From Stereum hirsutum FP-91666 SS1 (taxonomy: Eukaryota; Basidiomycota; Agaricomycetes; Russulales; Stereaceae), in assembly GCF_000264905.1 (NCBI RefSeq), contig NW_006763134.1, positions 32,277 through 96,276 on the forward strand: a DNA stretch of 64,000 nt. Reading direction: 5' to 3'. Within the stretch, counting starts at the first letter, position 1. Every line of letters starts with the position of its first letter. This document shows positions 23,732 through 36,356 of the stretch, in pieces. The notes beneath the pieces were generated by a model. The model searched no databases. It had not been told where the DNA came from and saw nothing but the letters and a program-made list of their open reading frames with translations. A program made the position numbers and the translations under genes.

Positions 23732-25899
23732 TCATCCTTGCGGTACTGTACCGTGGTCAGGAATTAAGAAGAAAGGAAAGAAAGAAAAAGGACATACATT
23801 AGCGAAACGTCTTGGATGCTGTGCCTCAATGTCTCGGACGAGGTCACTGTGGGCGCCAGAACTGTGGGCAGACGTCTGACCAGATTTATGTTGTACTTTG
23901 GATCTCTTCATAGCGCGGACCAAAACTTCTAACAGATCATTCCGAAGGCGACGGAGAAATTCGGTGGGGATTCCAGCCAGTGGCGGCGGACACCACGGAT
24001 AAATTATTGAGTGACTGCCGGAGAGGAAGAGCTCGGGAGAGGCATCGGAGGTGTCCTTGGGTGGCGGCGGCGTGCGTGAAGGATCGGTGGGATGCCAGTA
24101 CTGATAAAGTCGCCAACAACACCAACAACATTTCTTACTAACAGCGATAGGCGTCCATTGGGTCTAAAAGAACGGCGGACATATACATCTTCAATGACCC
24201 AGCGGAAAGTCCTGTAGAAGAAACACACGCACTTTGAATACCCTCTTCAGTATGTCCCAGTCGGCATGGTTCAGGCCTAGTGCACGCTGCGACGGTAGCT
24301 CGACTTCGGACGGCGAGAACGAGTGGGCCAAGCCCATCAAAATCGCTTCCGCGTGATACGTCACTCCCTGCACTCGTTCCGCCAGCTTTCGTCGGTCGAG
24401 GTAGCCAGGGAAATTTTTAGTCTCCACAAGAGGGTGTTGGGACAGTTCGTCCAAGAAGGTTTTGATACAATCCTCGACATTGTCGATAACGGGATCAGGG
24501 AGGGCGACGAGGTTCGCGCTTATCGGGATGCGCGGGGGTCTGCGAAAAATAGAAGTGGCGGCTTCGTACCAAGCAACGATTGTCTTGAGGTATCGAAAGA
24601 TCGGATCTTCAGACGTACTCGGCCTTTCAAAGTCTTGAGATAGAACTATAAGGACAAAAGGCAGTAAGACAGACGATATACAATCAGACTCAAGTAGCGA
24701 GAACGTTACCATCTTCCTCTTCCACTGCGAGCAGAGACGTCTCTTCTGTATTTACGGTGGTGTCCTCGGTCCGATCTTGACTCCCTGAGCATGACGATGA
24801 GTTTTAGGATTCCCGATGGAGGTAAGAAAAAGAGTTTTAAAACCAAAAAAAAATGAAGGACACTTACGATAGTTTGCGTTGGTCTTCTTCTTGCCCATCG
24901 CCTTAAAAAGAGGTTTGTCCTCTAGGAGAAATTCGACCAGCCCTGTTTCCAATAGGCCGTGAAATTGAGTGAGCATCATAGTCGCTGTGATGATCTCATC
25001 CCCTCCCAGCTTCTCCTTGCACACCCCGTTCTCGATTAGGGCATTTTTCAGTCCAATATAGGTCTCCGTCAGGGCGTCAACCCAGGGCCTAATGTTATGC
25101 CGAGTGATCCTGAAGGCAGTACCCCCACTCTCGAAAGTGGGATGCTCAGCGGTAATACCACGATCCATCGTCAACCAGTTGAAAATTTCGCGACGTTTGA
25201 CCAGAAGTGTTTTGTCGGGGGGAATGTGGATCTGGGAGAGGTCGTAAGTGGCGAGGGTTTCGATTGGATGCGTCTCCCATGTGTTTCCGCCGTTGAGAAT
25301 GCGAGCCGCGATCTTGGGATAGGCATTGGCAACCATATATAGTTGAAATTGGTCGATCGTGCGTGAAAGACGGTCTTTGTCGGTACTCGGAGTACGGAAA
25401 CTGTCGATAATGGTGAAGATGTTTCGATAGTGCACCTCAGGACTAAACAGGTGACATTGAACGAACAAAAAAGCAAAAAGAGTAGCAGAGTCACGCACTC
25501 CTGAGAGACGACATTGACATCCCAAGTCGCCAAAATCTTATCCACTTCCTCTTCCTTGTTCGCTGTCAGCTCCGTGCTTAACAGCGGCCGTACTTGGGCC
25601 GCCCTTGGAGACATTCCGTTCCGCGTGTTTTGAGCGACGAGGATGCATTGGACAGCGGTAGAGTCGACGTTGGCAGTAACAGCGACAACACGAAGAGCCT
25701 TGGGGTCGCTTGCGGGGCCTGTGACATAGGACGGTGTACCTGTGGTAAGAAGAGTCGCGACGTGGTACAACGTGAGTATCACGGAATCGCGGAGCTTGAC
25801 AGATTGCACAGGGTCATCTTCTCGATGCCCTCTTAGAGCGGTCGTGAGGAGGCATATCTGAGCAGTAAGATATTTGACGTCGCTGTCTTTGTCTGCCAT
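23732..25899 (-). CDS. OTT_1508-like nucleic-acid/nucleotide deaminase family protein
   Basis: Main exons 25899-25499, 25442-24868, 24784-24710, 24645-24233 and 24163-23798 keep phase and encode about 610 residues. The 3' end is either direct read-on to a stop at 23732 or an unresolved last exon. A zinc-deaminase pattern is visible: YHAEAILMGL (HAE) in exon 4 and SKKCCWCCWRL (CxxC) at the start of exon 5, followed by SGSHSIIYPW and GIPTEFLRRL. This HAE...CxxC layout fits the OTT_1508-like deaminase family, which is expanded in mushroom fungi; substrate unknown, with some relatives proposed as toxins or nucleic-acid editors. The start MADKDSDVKYL at 25899 is the ATG nearest the conserved region. 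A C-terminal fragment of a related gene is at about 14404. Family identity is inferred from motifs only. Confidence 0.65.
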
Positions 25900-26393
25900 T
25901 TGTCGTGTACGGTATGAAGGTCGTTTGCAAATGAAACTGGGTAACGCGGCCGACCCATTTCTTGGACGCACCCAACCGCGCGGCTCCCGTCCGCCACACG
26001 CCTTTGCCACGCGAGCGCGGACTCTTTTATTATTATTTTTTTATTTTAAAATCAAATGTATTTTTATAGCGCCAGCGAGAGCCAGGGGCGCTGTGTATGT
26101 AAATACATACAACCAGACCACAAAAGTAACCGCATGAGGCGCCCGAAACCGAACCCTACATAAGCGAGACCACTGTATGCATACTGTACTAAGTACTTCT
26201 TTGTCAAATCACTTGAATCTACTCGTGATTCTCCGTCTGATTGGGCCAATCTTCCACAAATGTCGTTACTACAGCTTGACCGTGACAGGACCGCTAAGTG
26301 GCTTCTGGATAAATATACAATTTATTCCCCGAGAATAATAGAGGAAGGTCCGATAACGCAAACTTTGAATGTCATCTATTCGTGGTCCAAAGG
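25900..26393. other. Intergenic between the deaminase and the siderophore synthetase
   Basis: Contains the deaminase promoter (right to left) and probably the synthetase 3' region. An AT-rich run (about 26028-26065) is the only notable feature. It forms the left border of the iron cluster. Confidence 0.4.
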
Positions 26394-29300
26394 CTATGCT
26401 ACATAATTTCTCAATTCCTCTGCCCAAGACTTCGCCACAGTATTAGCTTGCCCCTCAGACATAACCCACTCGTCGGCTTCGATGCTCATCACCACCGTAT
26501 CCTCTCGGGGGTTGTGGATGAATTCAACTACGACCTCGTCCTATGTCCATAAATTGTCAGATTTTTATTCTAAGGTTATGGGGTATCATGGAAGATAAGA
26601 ACCCACTGCTACTTCAGGTACAACTAGAGACTCGTCCCATGGAGACGGAAGTCGATGCTTCTCGGGAGGTGTGACGACATTATAAGGGAGCTGTTTAAGT
26701 CGTCAACAACGAATTCTTGTCAGGGGCATAGAGCGGGGAATTGAGACAATTACGAACCGTCAGACTCTTCAGCAGCCTCCCGGAATAATACTTCTCAGCC
26801 TTCTGCTCAGCATCTGTATGCCCATTAGTTATGTGAACATCGTTCTTCTCCGTCTCAACCCTCCGCCCCTGCACCTGAAGAATATTCAACCACACGTTAC
26901 ACACAGGCCTCCCCTCGTTCCCCACCCACCCACAAACATCACTCAGCCGCGATCTCTCTACGACCTGGCTGTTGACCTCCATCCTCTTCTTCTCTTCCTT
27001 CATCAGCTGCATTCCTATCTCTCGAATTGTGACGGAGCCACCAACGTTTTTGATATGATGCGGAAGGACGTTCAGACAAGGCAGAGCCAGGCTGTCTGCG
27101 CTGATACCCGAATCGAACTCCTGATCTCGGGAAGCGAGCATTAGACCGAAGGTTACGGAGGTGTCCTTCGTGTAATAAGCTTGAACACGAGCCCAGGTAG
27201 CCATGAACACAGTCGAAAGCGAGAGACCATCAGATTGGGCCCTTGCACGGATGGAAGAGAGCGGAGGGTAGATATCGCGGACGATGAGGTTGATGCGGCG
27301 ATTTGGAAGATAGGACACTGTAGACTCTTGATCTGAAGGGAGTCTCATGCCGATCGCAGACCACAGTGACGACCACAGTTCGCACGTCCTTCGTGCTCGA
27401 TTCGGACTCGATGGTGTTGGAGAGTTGAGGCGGATGAGCGCCGGTTTAAAGAAAGTCCCGAACAATTCTTGCCAGTACCGACGTTGTCCGTCCTTCGAGG
27501 AGAGGGCAGGTGTGAAATAACCGACTACACTGCGAAGATCGGCGGAAGAGGTTGGGGAATCACCGCGATACAGCGTCTCCAAGTCTTGAACAAGAAGGCG
27601 CATAGACCACGCATCTGGTTCAGTGATCTCCTGAGCGTTCGGACATTAGGACTACAGCGAAAAGAGAAACGTACCATACTGCATGTGATGGAGACCGAGA
27701 ACGATGTAGCTATCTTCTTTCCCATGCAACAACGCCATCCTCGAAAACGGAACACTTGGCTCCGGAGCGCTTTTCACGAATTTCCTCGCTTGTTCATGTA
27801 CCTCAATTGTCTCGTCTTCCGCAACAATTTTTCCCTCCACCCATTCTGGCTTCCAACCGTTCAACACGCATAGTGCGATCCTTTGCTTCGCATCTCCCGT
27901 CTTAACAAATGAAGACCTCAATAAGGGGTTCCGCTCGACCAGGCCCTCCCAGGCACGTCTCATTCTCAAGCCATCAAGTTTTCCGCAGGAAGACCTGAAA
28001 GCGAATGCGTACTGCCAACGGAGCCCGCTGCCACGCTGCCAATTGCCGATATACCATTCCATGCCGGGCGTAACAGGGAGAACATCTTGCAACTGACTCT
28101 GAAGTTTGACGGGAAGACGATTACGAGCACTCTCGACGAGCTCTGGAGGTAGGCTAACATTGTATGCTGGCGACGGCGTCGCGGTGGCGGTGCCGTTGGT
28201 GGAAACTGTCTCGAGCTTCTTGGCCAAAGTGAGCATGAGATCGGCAATGGTTGTACTACGGGCGACGTCCGAAGCACTGAGAGGAAGGGCTGCTTTCCTG
28301 GCCAACGCTGCGACCTGGATGGAGGAGATAGAGTCGATACCCATGGAAGCGAGATTAGTGGCTGATGTCACAGAGGCCGAGGGAAGCATAACGAAGTCGA
28401 CGAGGATGGAGTGGAATTTTTGCTGCTCTGACGACCATAATGCCTGTGCAGAATCTTCGCGAGCGTCGTTCCTTGTTGTAGGTAAGACATCTGAATCGGA
28501 AACCTCGGAAGGAGTGGGGGGTCCGGCAAAGACGAAGCCTTCGGGGAGGACCATAGCGTTCGGAGCTCTGACCATGGACTCGAATGCATCATGGAATTGT
28601 GACAGGAGGGATTGAAGGCCGAACATGTCGAGAACATCTGCAGCACAGGAAGCGAAGACATGATAGTTCTCGGAACCCTCATGAAGTTCGATATTGATAG
28701 CGTACTGTAGACCAATGTAAATCAGAATAGAGGCGCGAACTTCACGAACATCACACGTACCTGAGTCTTCGACTGCTCGACATCAGCTCTTCCCAGGACA
28801 GTCCACAAGTCATTCTGATCTTCGATCGTGTGCCCCGGTTGGTAGAGGAACAACGTATCGCAAAGAGTTTGTAGACCGAGAGCACGTTGAATGGAACGCA
28901 ACGAGGCATGCTGCCATGAGAGGGAGTCGACGTTCCAACGGTGGGCGGCTTGGAGTAGACTCTTGTTCGTTTGCCCACGAGCGATAGTCAGCCGATATGG
29001 GATGGTGTTCTACAGATAATCTATGTATTAAGTCTCGCAAGAAAGCCAGAGAAGGGAAGAAGACAAAACCCACGAAGGCAGGCCCAATGATATCTTTCGC
29101 CCCTGCAACGACCCTCCCCGAAACAACCTGCCCAAACATCACATCCTCACAACCAGTAGCCATCGCCACCACTTTCGCCCAAGCCGCTTGACCCAGGCAC
29201 TGTGGATGTAGCCGATACCTCCTACAGATCCTCTGCACGTCGTCTTTGGGGATATCGAGCCTGAGAGAGCTGCGCCATGCCGACACGTCGTTTGTTTCCT

Positions 29301-32300
29301 GATGAGTGCGAGGGTACAGAGAGGGCCTGGCACCCTGAAGTACCTTAGACCAGTATGATGTCCCGGAGTGCTCTTGCATGACGATGGTATCGGCGAGGCG
29401 AATGAAACTCATGGGAGAAATAACGGGCTCGTCAGAGCGATAGAAGCGTCGGACGTGGTGGAAGAGCATGGGTAGCGAGATACCGTCGTAGAGAGCATGA
29501 TGCATGACCAACACGACGTATTCCGCATCTGGAGTTGAGACATGACGGAAGTAGACTGGTGGACGAGCGAGATCGTCTTCGTTGGCGAATGAAAGAGAGT
29601 TGATGAACTCCGTTGAGGCGCCTTCGACGGATTCGCGTTCTTCATGTACCCACTTGAAGTCTTCTACGGAGTGCTCGACCTGAACCCAGGCGCCTTCAGA
29701 TGGGGCAAAGTGGAAGGAGGTGCGAAGGATTGAGAAGGCCTGGACGGCACGAAGCCAAGACTGCTTCATCTTCCCCACATCGCAAGAAGGCTGAAGTTTG
29801 AATGGAAACGCGTGGACGTAGAGTTTCCCACCGGAGTTGATTGTCTGTGGAAAAGGAGGTTAACAAAAATCTCTTTCGTTGCGCAATGAGCCGCAACGTA
29901 CCTGCGACAGCATTCCAGACTGCAACGCCGTACACGGCGCGATCTCAACCATATCTCCCTTGTCCAACTTCAACGCCTCAGAATCCAACTCCTTCGACAA
30001 CCTCTTCTTCAACTCCTCCAACCACTTCTCCGCCTCTCCTTCCTTTTCCAATCCAACAGAAGGATTAGCATCTTCTATTTTTCCGGCCAGATTCATGACC
30101 GAATCTGCCTGCATGATATCAACGGGCGAGACTGCGAAGCCCGAATCGTTCAGATTCTTAGCAAGAGAGACGGCTTGCAGAGAAGAGAGACCCAGAGCGA
30201 CGAAGGAGGTATGTGGGGTGATAGTCGTCGCTTCTATGCGGAGAAATGAAGCGATGCTGGTTGAGAGGGATGCCATGAGCTTTTCATCGAGGATGCGAGA
30301 GGGTTGTGTGGCGGTGACGCCCGGGTGGTCGTGGGTGGCGGATGATGTATGGTCGGCGGTGATGGTGCTGAACGTTTGGTTGGAACCAGTCGCAAACGAT
30401 TCTACACAAGATTCGATACCGCACAGGAAGTTCTCGACGTCTTCGGATTTCAGGACTGACGATGTGTACGATGCACGAGCTTCGACCGTGTCCGCGACGA
30501 CGTCGATCACGATCTCTACAGACAACATAAACTATAGAATCCACGGGAAGCATCGTCAGTCAGTCTTCAAACTAATATATAAAACACATCTGATAGGCAA
30601 GACAGCCAGGCTCACCTCCGCGGCCGCATGGCTAACATACACACTCTCAAATCCCTCATACTTTCCAGCTCCTTTTCCCCTCCCGTTCGCGTTCGAGTCC
30701 TCGTACCGACAAGAGAACAAAACTTCTACGAGATCCTTACGTCCGATCCATCTCTGTATCTGCCCCAGGTTGGAATGTTGATACCTCGCCGTCGAATTCA
30801 GATCGTTCTGTACGGCCTGGAGTATTTGATGTGGGCGTTGGTCATCACCGAGAAGCGGGACGTGTACGGGGACGACAGAGACGAGCGGGCAGAGTGCACG
30901 ATCGATAGTCTCGAGGGGGATGTCGCGGCCGGAACGAATAATCTAACATCACGAACGAACGACCAAAGTCAGTGCACATGTTCGTTTATTTAAGGCCATC
31001 ATCACGACCTACACCAAATACAGCATCATCTCTCCACCTTCCCACCCCTTCGCCCTTTGCAGAACTCGCGCCTGCCACAGCAAAAGCGGCAGCAAACACG
31101 GCTTGCGGGGTCACCCTCATCTTCATACACACGTCTTTGACGCTTCCGTAGCCCATCTCTAGTACTCTTCGAGTTCGCGCACTTTGAACTTCATCTGAGG
31201 GAGGTAAACGGCGGATGGGAGAAGAGAGGGGAGGGATGGATTTGAAGTGATCGATCCAGAACGAACGTGCAGAGGCATCGTTCGAGGGAATGCGAGAAAG
31301 GACGGAGGAGAGGGGGACCGGTGGTTCCAGGTTGGTCGTGTCGACATTCTCGGAGGCGGATAAGGAAGAAAAGAGGCCATCAACGTCACGCATGAGTGGC
31401 GGAATGGCCATACCGTCGTACAGTGCATGACTGATCGACAGGACAAAGTAGATTTCCTCGTCAGAGTAGACGTTAATCCGGAAAAGAGGCGTCGTGATGT
31501 CCTGGTTAATGTCGCTTGCGATGCGATTGGCGGATGTCCGAGCGAACCAGTCTCCGAACGACGTATCAATAGGTCCGTCGGAGTTTGAGGTCAATGGGAG
31601 GCATGTCGAGTTGGGTTTGAGAACGACTTGAACAAGGCCCTCGTCGTCGATAACGAATACCGTCCTAGCGATTTGCGAGAATTAGTACACGATTCACCAG
31701 AAAATTAAAGGGGCCAGACCCACCTCAGAATCTCATGCCTCTCAAAAACGCCCTCCCAAGCACTCTTCAACCTCCTCGCCACCACTTCACCTTCTTCACC
31801 CTCGCCTTTGTGCACCCTATAAGCGAAATGCTGAACGTACCCTTCCCCACCCGCCCCAATACCAGACGTCACGCTTGCGAGTACACCCTCTTGCACCGGG
31901 AACGGCGGTAACACCCGTTCGATCGTATCGGGGTCGAATACCGCCACAGCTCGAGCCAACAAAGCGTCTTCATCCCACTTCAACGCTTTCGTCTCCATCT
32001 CTGAAACCTCAGTCTCGCTCTTCCCTTCAGACTCCAACTGCAAGCTTGAGGGAGAAGACGAGAGGAGCTCCGCGATCCCGGAGACCGTTCCCCGTGCCAT
32101 GACCTCCGCAACCACAACGCCCCTCCCCAGCTCTCTCGCCAACCTCGCGAATCCCAACGAGTCCAACCCGCATTCAAACGCATTACTCTCCGGCCCCAAC
32201 TTCACCTCCGCACCCGCGCCGGTGATCTCGCCAATCAACCTCACCACCCTCTCTTCATTCTCCGTCATCGTCCGTTCCTCTTTCTCCTTCGTAGCGGGCG

Positions 32301-35299
32301 TGGAGGAAGGAAAACCGACGTTCTGAGCAGCTAAGAGCACGCCCAACTCCGTATCACGAAACAGTTGCCCCAGCACCTTCTCGTCCGTCTTTCCATTCAT
32401 ACTCAACGGCAAAACATCCACGGGGACGACATACGCTGGACGCATATAACTCGCCAGTTCCCTATTCGCCGCCTCTTTCACGCGGGGTATGACTTTCTGC
32501 ACCCACCCTTCGTCATCTTCCGCAGCGTTGTCTCGAGGTGAAAGTGGGACGACGACCCGCGGCTTGACGTTCACCCGCACCGCCGTGCCCGCTTTCTTCG
32601 ACGGAGCAATGAAACTGACAAGGACCTCGCCCGAGCCGAGCGAAGGGTGCGTGCTCACGAGCGTCGCAGCGTCGAGCTTGACTGCACTCACAGATGTGGA
32701 GGAGGCGGAGACGGCATTGCGCAGGACGGCAGAGACGCCTTCTGCCTCGATGCGTACGCCGCGGAGCTTGATCTGTGTGTCGATCCGACCGAGGATCTCG
32801 AGTGTCCCGTCTGGGAGCATCCTCACTACACCACCATCGCATATTTTAAAGTCAGGATCAGCGCTGCAAAAAAAAGGGGAGGTGGGGAGAAACGTACCCA
32901 AATCGCCCGTCCGATACCCCCTCACGCCCTCCCTCGGCCACTCCACGAACGCCTTCCTATTCGCCTCCTGCATGCCCTCCCCATGATACCCCCTCGCGAC
33001 TAACGGGCCCGTAACAATCAGCTCTCCCGGCGTGCCCCTCGGTACGATCTGCAGCGGGATGTCGGGGTCGGGCTGATGGTGCAGCGCGGAGAGTATTGAA
33101 CGCGTGCTGGTGGTGGTGGTGGGTGCGGGGACGGAGGAGGCGATGTAGACTTCGCAGGAGGGAAAGGGTCGGCCTATGTTTTCTTTTTTATCGGTTGGGC
33201 GGATGATGCGTGAGGTGCAGCCGACGGTTGCTTCAGTAGGTCTGTTACAATACAGAAGCGTAAGGGAGGCAACGATGTAAATAGAAAAACAAGTTTAACG
33301 TCAGTGAATAAATATGAGGGTAAGGCGTAGTACACGCGGGGAAAAAAGTGTGTGAGCACGCACCCATAGAAATTAGCTAGTATCACGTCCTCCCTGCCCG
33401 CCCACATCTTCAACACCTCATCGCTAATCTTCTCCCCTCCACTAACGAGATACTTCAACGCGCATCTCTTCTTCCCCTCATCGCCATCATCGATCATAAC
33501 CTCCCCCGGCCCCCCCGGAACACAAGCCCTCAACATACTCGGCACGATCCCCATATGACTCACCCTCTTCTCGCGTATCACCCTCGGGAGGTCCGCGAGG
33601 AGGGAGAGACGCGGGGCGGAGAGGAGTGCGGTGCCGAGTGCCCAGGACTGTGCGATCTCGGAGATATGGACGTCGAATGCTATGGCTGTAGATGGGGGGT
33701 TTTTTTTTGAGTAAATAGGGAAGGAGCAAGTGCATAGTATAAGGGAGGGAGGGAGTGGGGACTTACACGCTAACGCTAACCTCTTATCCACCCCAGGCGT
33801 CGTCACAGGCCTCGGATACTCGCACATCGCCTCGATGGCCCAATAAAGCCCACGATGGGTGAGCAGACATCCTTTCGGCGTTCCCGTCGTGCCTATCCAC
33901 ATCGCACACATAAAATTGTCAGTACAAAGTATTCATGTTTCAAAAATGGAAAGCACGGTACCGCTCGTATACAACAAATAAGCCAACCCGTCCAACTCCG
34001 CCTTATTCACATCTCCCTCTCCCTCCTTGCTTTCTACCTCTTCGTCTTCCGGAACGACGACCTCCGGCAGTGTCCTTTCCTCGCTCTCACTCGCGAATTC
34101 AGCAGCGAAGATCTTGGCCTCGTTCGGGGTGGTGAAGACGATAGAAGCGCCGCTGTTGATTGCGATGTAGGCTTTACGGGCGGGCGGGAGGTCGGGGTCG
34201 ATCTATGCAGGAAGGGTGAGACGGAAGGAACATGGACCATGTAAGAGAAAGGTAAAAGGCGTTCGTTAGCATCACAATAAAAAACTAGAAACCACGAATC
34301 GCGTGAAAAAACAAGAGTACTCACAGAAACATAACAACACCCCGCTTTCCAAATCGCCGCCTGCAAGACATAAAACCAAGCATCCCTCTGCCTACAAACA
34401 CATATTCTCTCCTCCTTCCCTCCTCCCTTGAGCTCAAGTCTCGCAATCAACCACCTCGCAACCGAATTACTCCTCCCATTCAACTCTCCATACGTGATCA
34501 CCTCTTTTCCTCCTCCCCCTTCTTCGTCCCACAAATCACCCGACGCGTATATCTCATGTGCAGGCCATTCGGGATGCGTAGCCGCGGTGCGGAGGAGGTA
34601 TTCCGTGACAGGGTGCGCAAGCGCCGGGTCATACCTCTCTGCGAAGGGCGATATAGATAGTAGGTTGTCGTCCGGAGGAGGAGATTGAGCGGTATCGGAG
34701 GAGGAGGCGATGAGATGCACGAGGTGGTCCACGAAGAGCGAAGCAGAGGCAGGCGAGATGAGGGCTGCGTCTGAACGAAGTTCAAGGTTCAGCTCTGCCG
34801 GCTTGTCGTCTTCATGTGGTAGAGAGAGGTTCGCGAGGAGCTGGAGGACGTTCTCGGACCACTCGGTGCCACTGTGGCCCCACCCGAACTCGACCGGGAA
34901 CAAAGTGCCACCCTGAGTGTCGCCGAGAGCCAGCAAGGACATCAAGTCTTCTGTAGCTCCAGCTGGATACTCGACCTCGTCGTCGTCGCTAGCATCATCG
35001 CCACGGAAGCGAGCGAGAGAATTGGGCAAGACGTGCACGAGGAGGTCCTGAGAGTCGATGTATTGCTGGACGAGAGCAGTGTATGCTTTTAAGACCGTTT
35101 TCTTCACGGTGTTCTGTACATCCTCGGCATGAGAATGTTTATCCTCATCTGGGGATGATGAAGGAGAGTGGGAGAAAGACGGGAGGGTGAGAGTGCGGTG
35201 GACGTGTATGGGCGCGTGAGGTTCGTTGCGCGACGACGAGCCAAGGTTGGGCAGCGAGCGATGAGTATAGTTCTCGAGGACGCGGGCGACGGCGTCCAT
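26394..35299 (-). CDS. Single-A-domain siderophore nonribosomal peptide synthetase (basidioferrin synthetase type)
   Basis: A multi-exon gene of 8.9 kb on the minus strand. Domain order from motifs: an adenylation domain (VITYGELNGRSN near 34495, GTTGTPKG near 33890, SGGEKIS near 33440, PTEATVGC near 33230, YRTGDLG near 32905, NGKTD near 32385); carrier domain 1 (ECGLDSLGF, about 32165); condensation 1 (SHALYDG, about 31425); carrier 2 (ALGLSSLQA, about 30185); condensation 2 (HHALYDG, about 29495); carrier 3 (GIDSISSIQ, about 28335); condensation 3 (HHMQYDAWS across an intron at about 27675/27610). The order is thus A-T-C-T-C-T-C. From memory, this matches the basidiomycete synthetase (CsNPS2 of Ceriporiopsis) that makes basidioferrin, a trimer of N5-acetyl-N5-hydroxyornithine. 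One A domain is expected to load all three carriers. The start MDAVARVLENY at 35299 was chosen as the first ATG. It ends VAKSWAEELRNYVA. The NRPS call is firm; the product is inferred. Confidence 0.9.
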
Positions 35300-36356
35300 A
35301 GCGCACACAGAGTCAAGCACAAGCACAACAGGGAGACAGACTTCAACGACCAGAGACCCCTTGCATTTTCTTTTCCTCCAGTCTTACGAGTCAACCCGAA
35401 CCCGGAATTTACGAACCCGTACAGTCATTTATTCGATATTTGGAAACCAAGAGTAATAATCGAGGATGGACACATGAGAGCCCAGCATGGTCCATGTCTA
35501 CGTGCCCGCGTTCCTTGCTCCAAGTGCTGAAAGTTCCAAGATGTTCGGACGAGTCGGGCGGTCTGTCGGACGAGAGGATGATGGCGAATCCATGACGAGA
35601 CGAGGACGACGACTGACGCGCCTGCGATCCGGCGTTTGATCTTATCCGATAGCGGCGCGTCATCCGCCCCGCCAAGCCTCCCGGAGTCATTTGCAAACTT
35701 TTAGATCCGCATGCTCCAGGCCGCAATTTTTATCTGATAATCGCTTTCCCTCGATGATCGTGGGATGTGCGAACGCAAACAAGGTTGGCATCTCGTGTCT
35801 CATCAGCTTCTCCGGCCGGCTGCGAATGAAGAAGCAACAAAGAACCTCGTTTCTCGCCACATCGCCGTTCCTCCATCCTCCTCAGTCCTCCGTCCACGTC
35901 CTCCTCGTCTGCAGCTAGTCTCGTCCGTGGACCAGTTGCCGTCCTTCAGATCTTGGACATCAGCTTGATCTCTCTGCGCATCTTTCTCTCGGACCCTCAG
36001 CTTTCCGGACGCCCGAACGCCCGTGCTTTCCAATGAATCCGAATGACAGACCTTGCTTGTCCCCTTTCGCGAACCCTCTGCAATTCTCTCGTGCTGGAAC
36101 TTTTCGTTCAGGAACAGTCGTCACTTTTACGACTGCTTGGCTGACTCTGGACGGTCGCGCAGCGCCTAGCTTAATCCGTGAAAGAATTCGAAAAGAAAAC
36201 ATGGATATCTACTTGCCCCGCCATCCGTCTCGACCCGCATCATAGCTCGTGTCTCCACTTGTCCAAAATTCCCCGCTCGTAAATCCTAAGCTGCCCGTCC
36301 TCCCCCTCCCCTTGTCCATCTGTGCTCTCCTTCCCCTCGCCCTCATTCTCGTCGTC
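35300..36356. promoter_or_regulatory. Divergent promoter of the synthetase and the enoyl-CoA hydratase, with iron-GATA sites
   Basis: The 1,057 bases lie between two divergent genes. 35732-35740 is ATCTGATAA, a perfect ATCWGATAA site, and 35642-35650 is a one-mismatch version on the other strand (ATCGGATAA). These are the published type of target for fungal iron-repressing GATA factors. No other gene was recognised here. Confidence 0.65.
35732..35740 (+). promoter_or_regulatory. ATCWGATAA iron-GATA factor site
   Basis: The sequence is ATCTGATAA, located 433 bases upstream of the synthetase start codon. A perfect 9-base consensus is expected by chance only about once in 65 kb counting both strands and the degenerate base. 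Confidence 0.65.
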
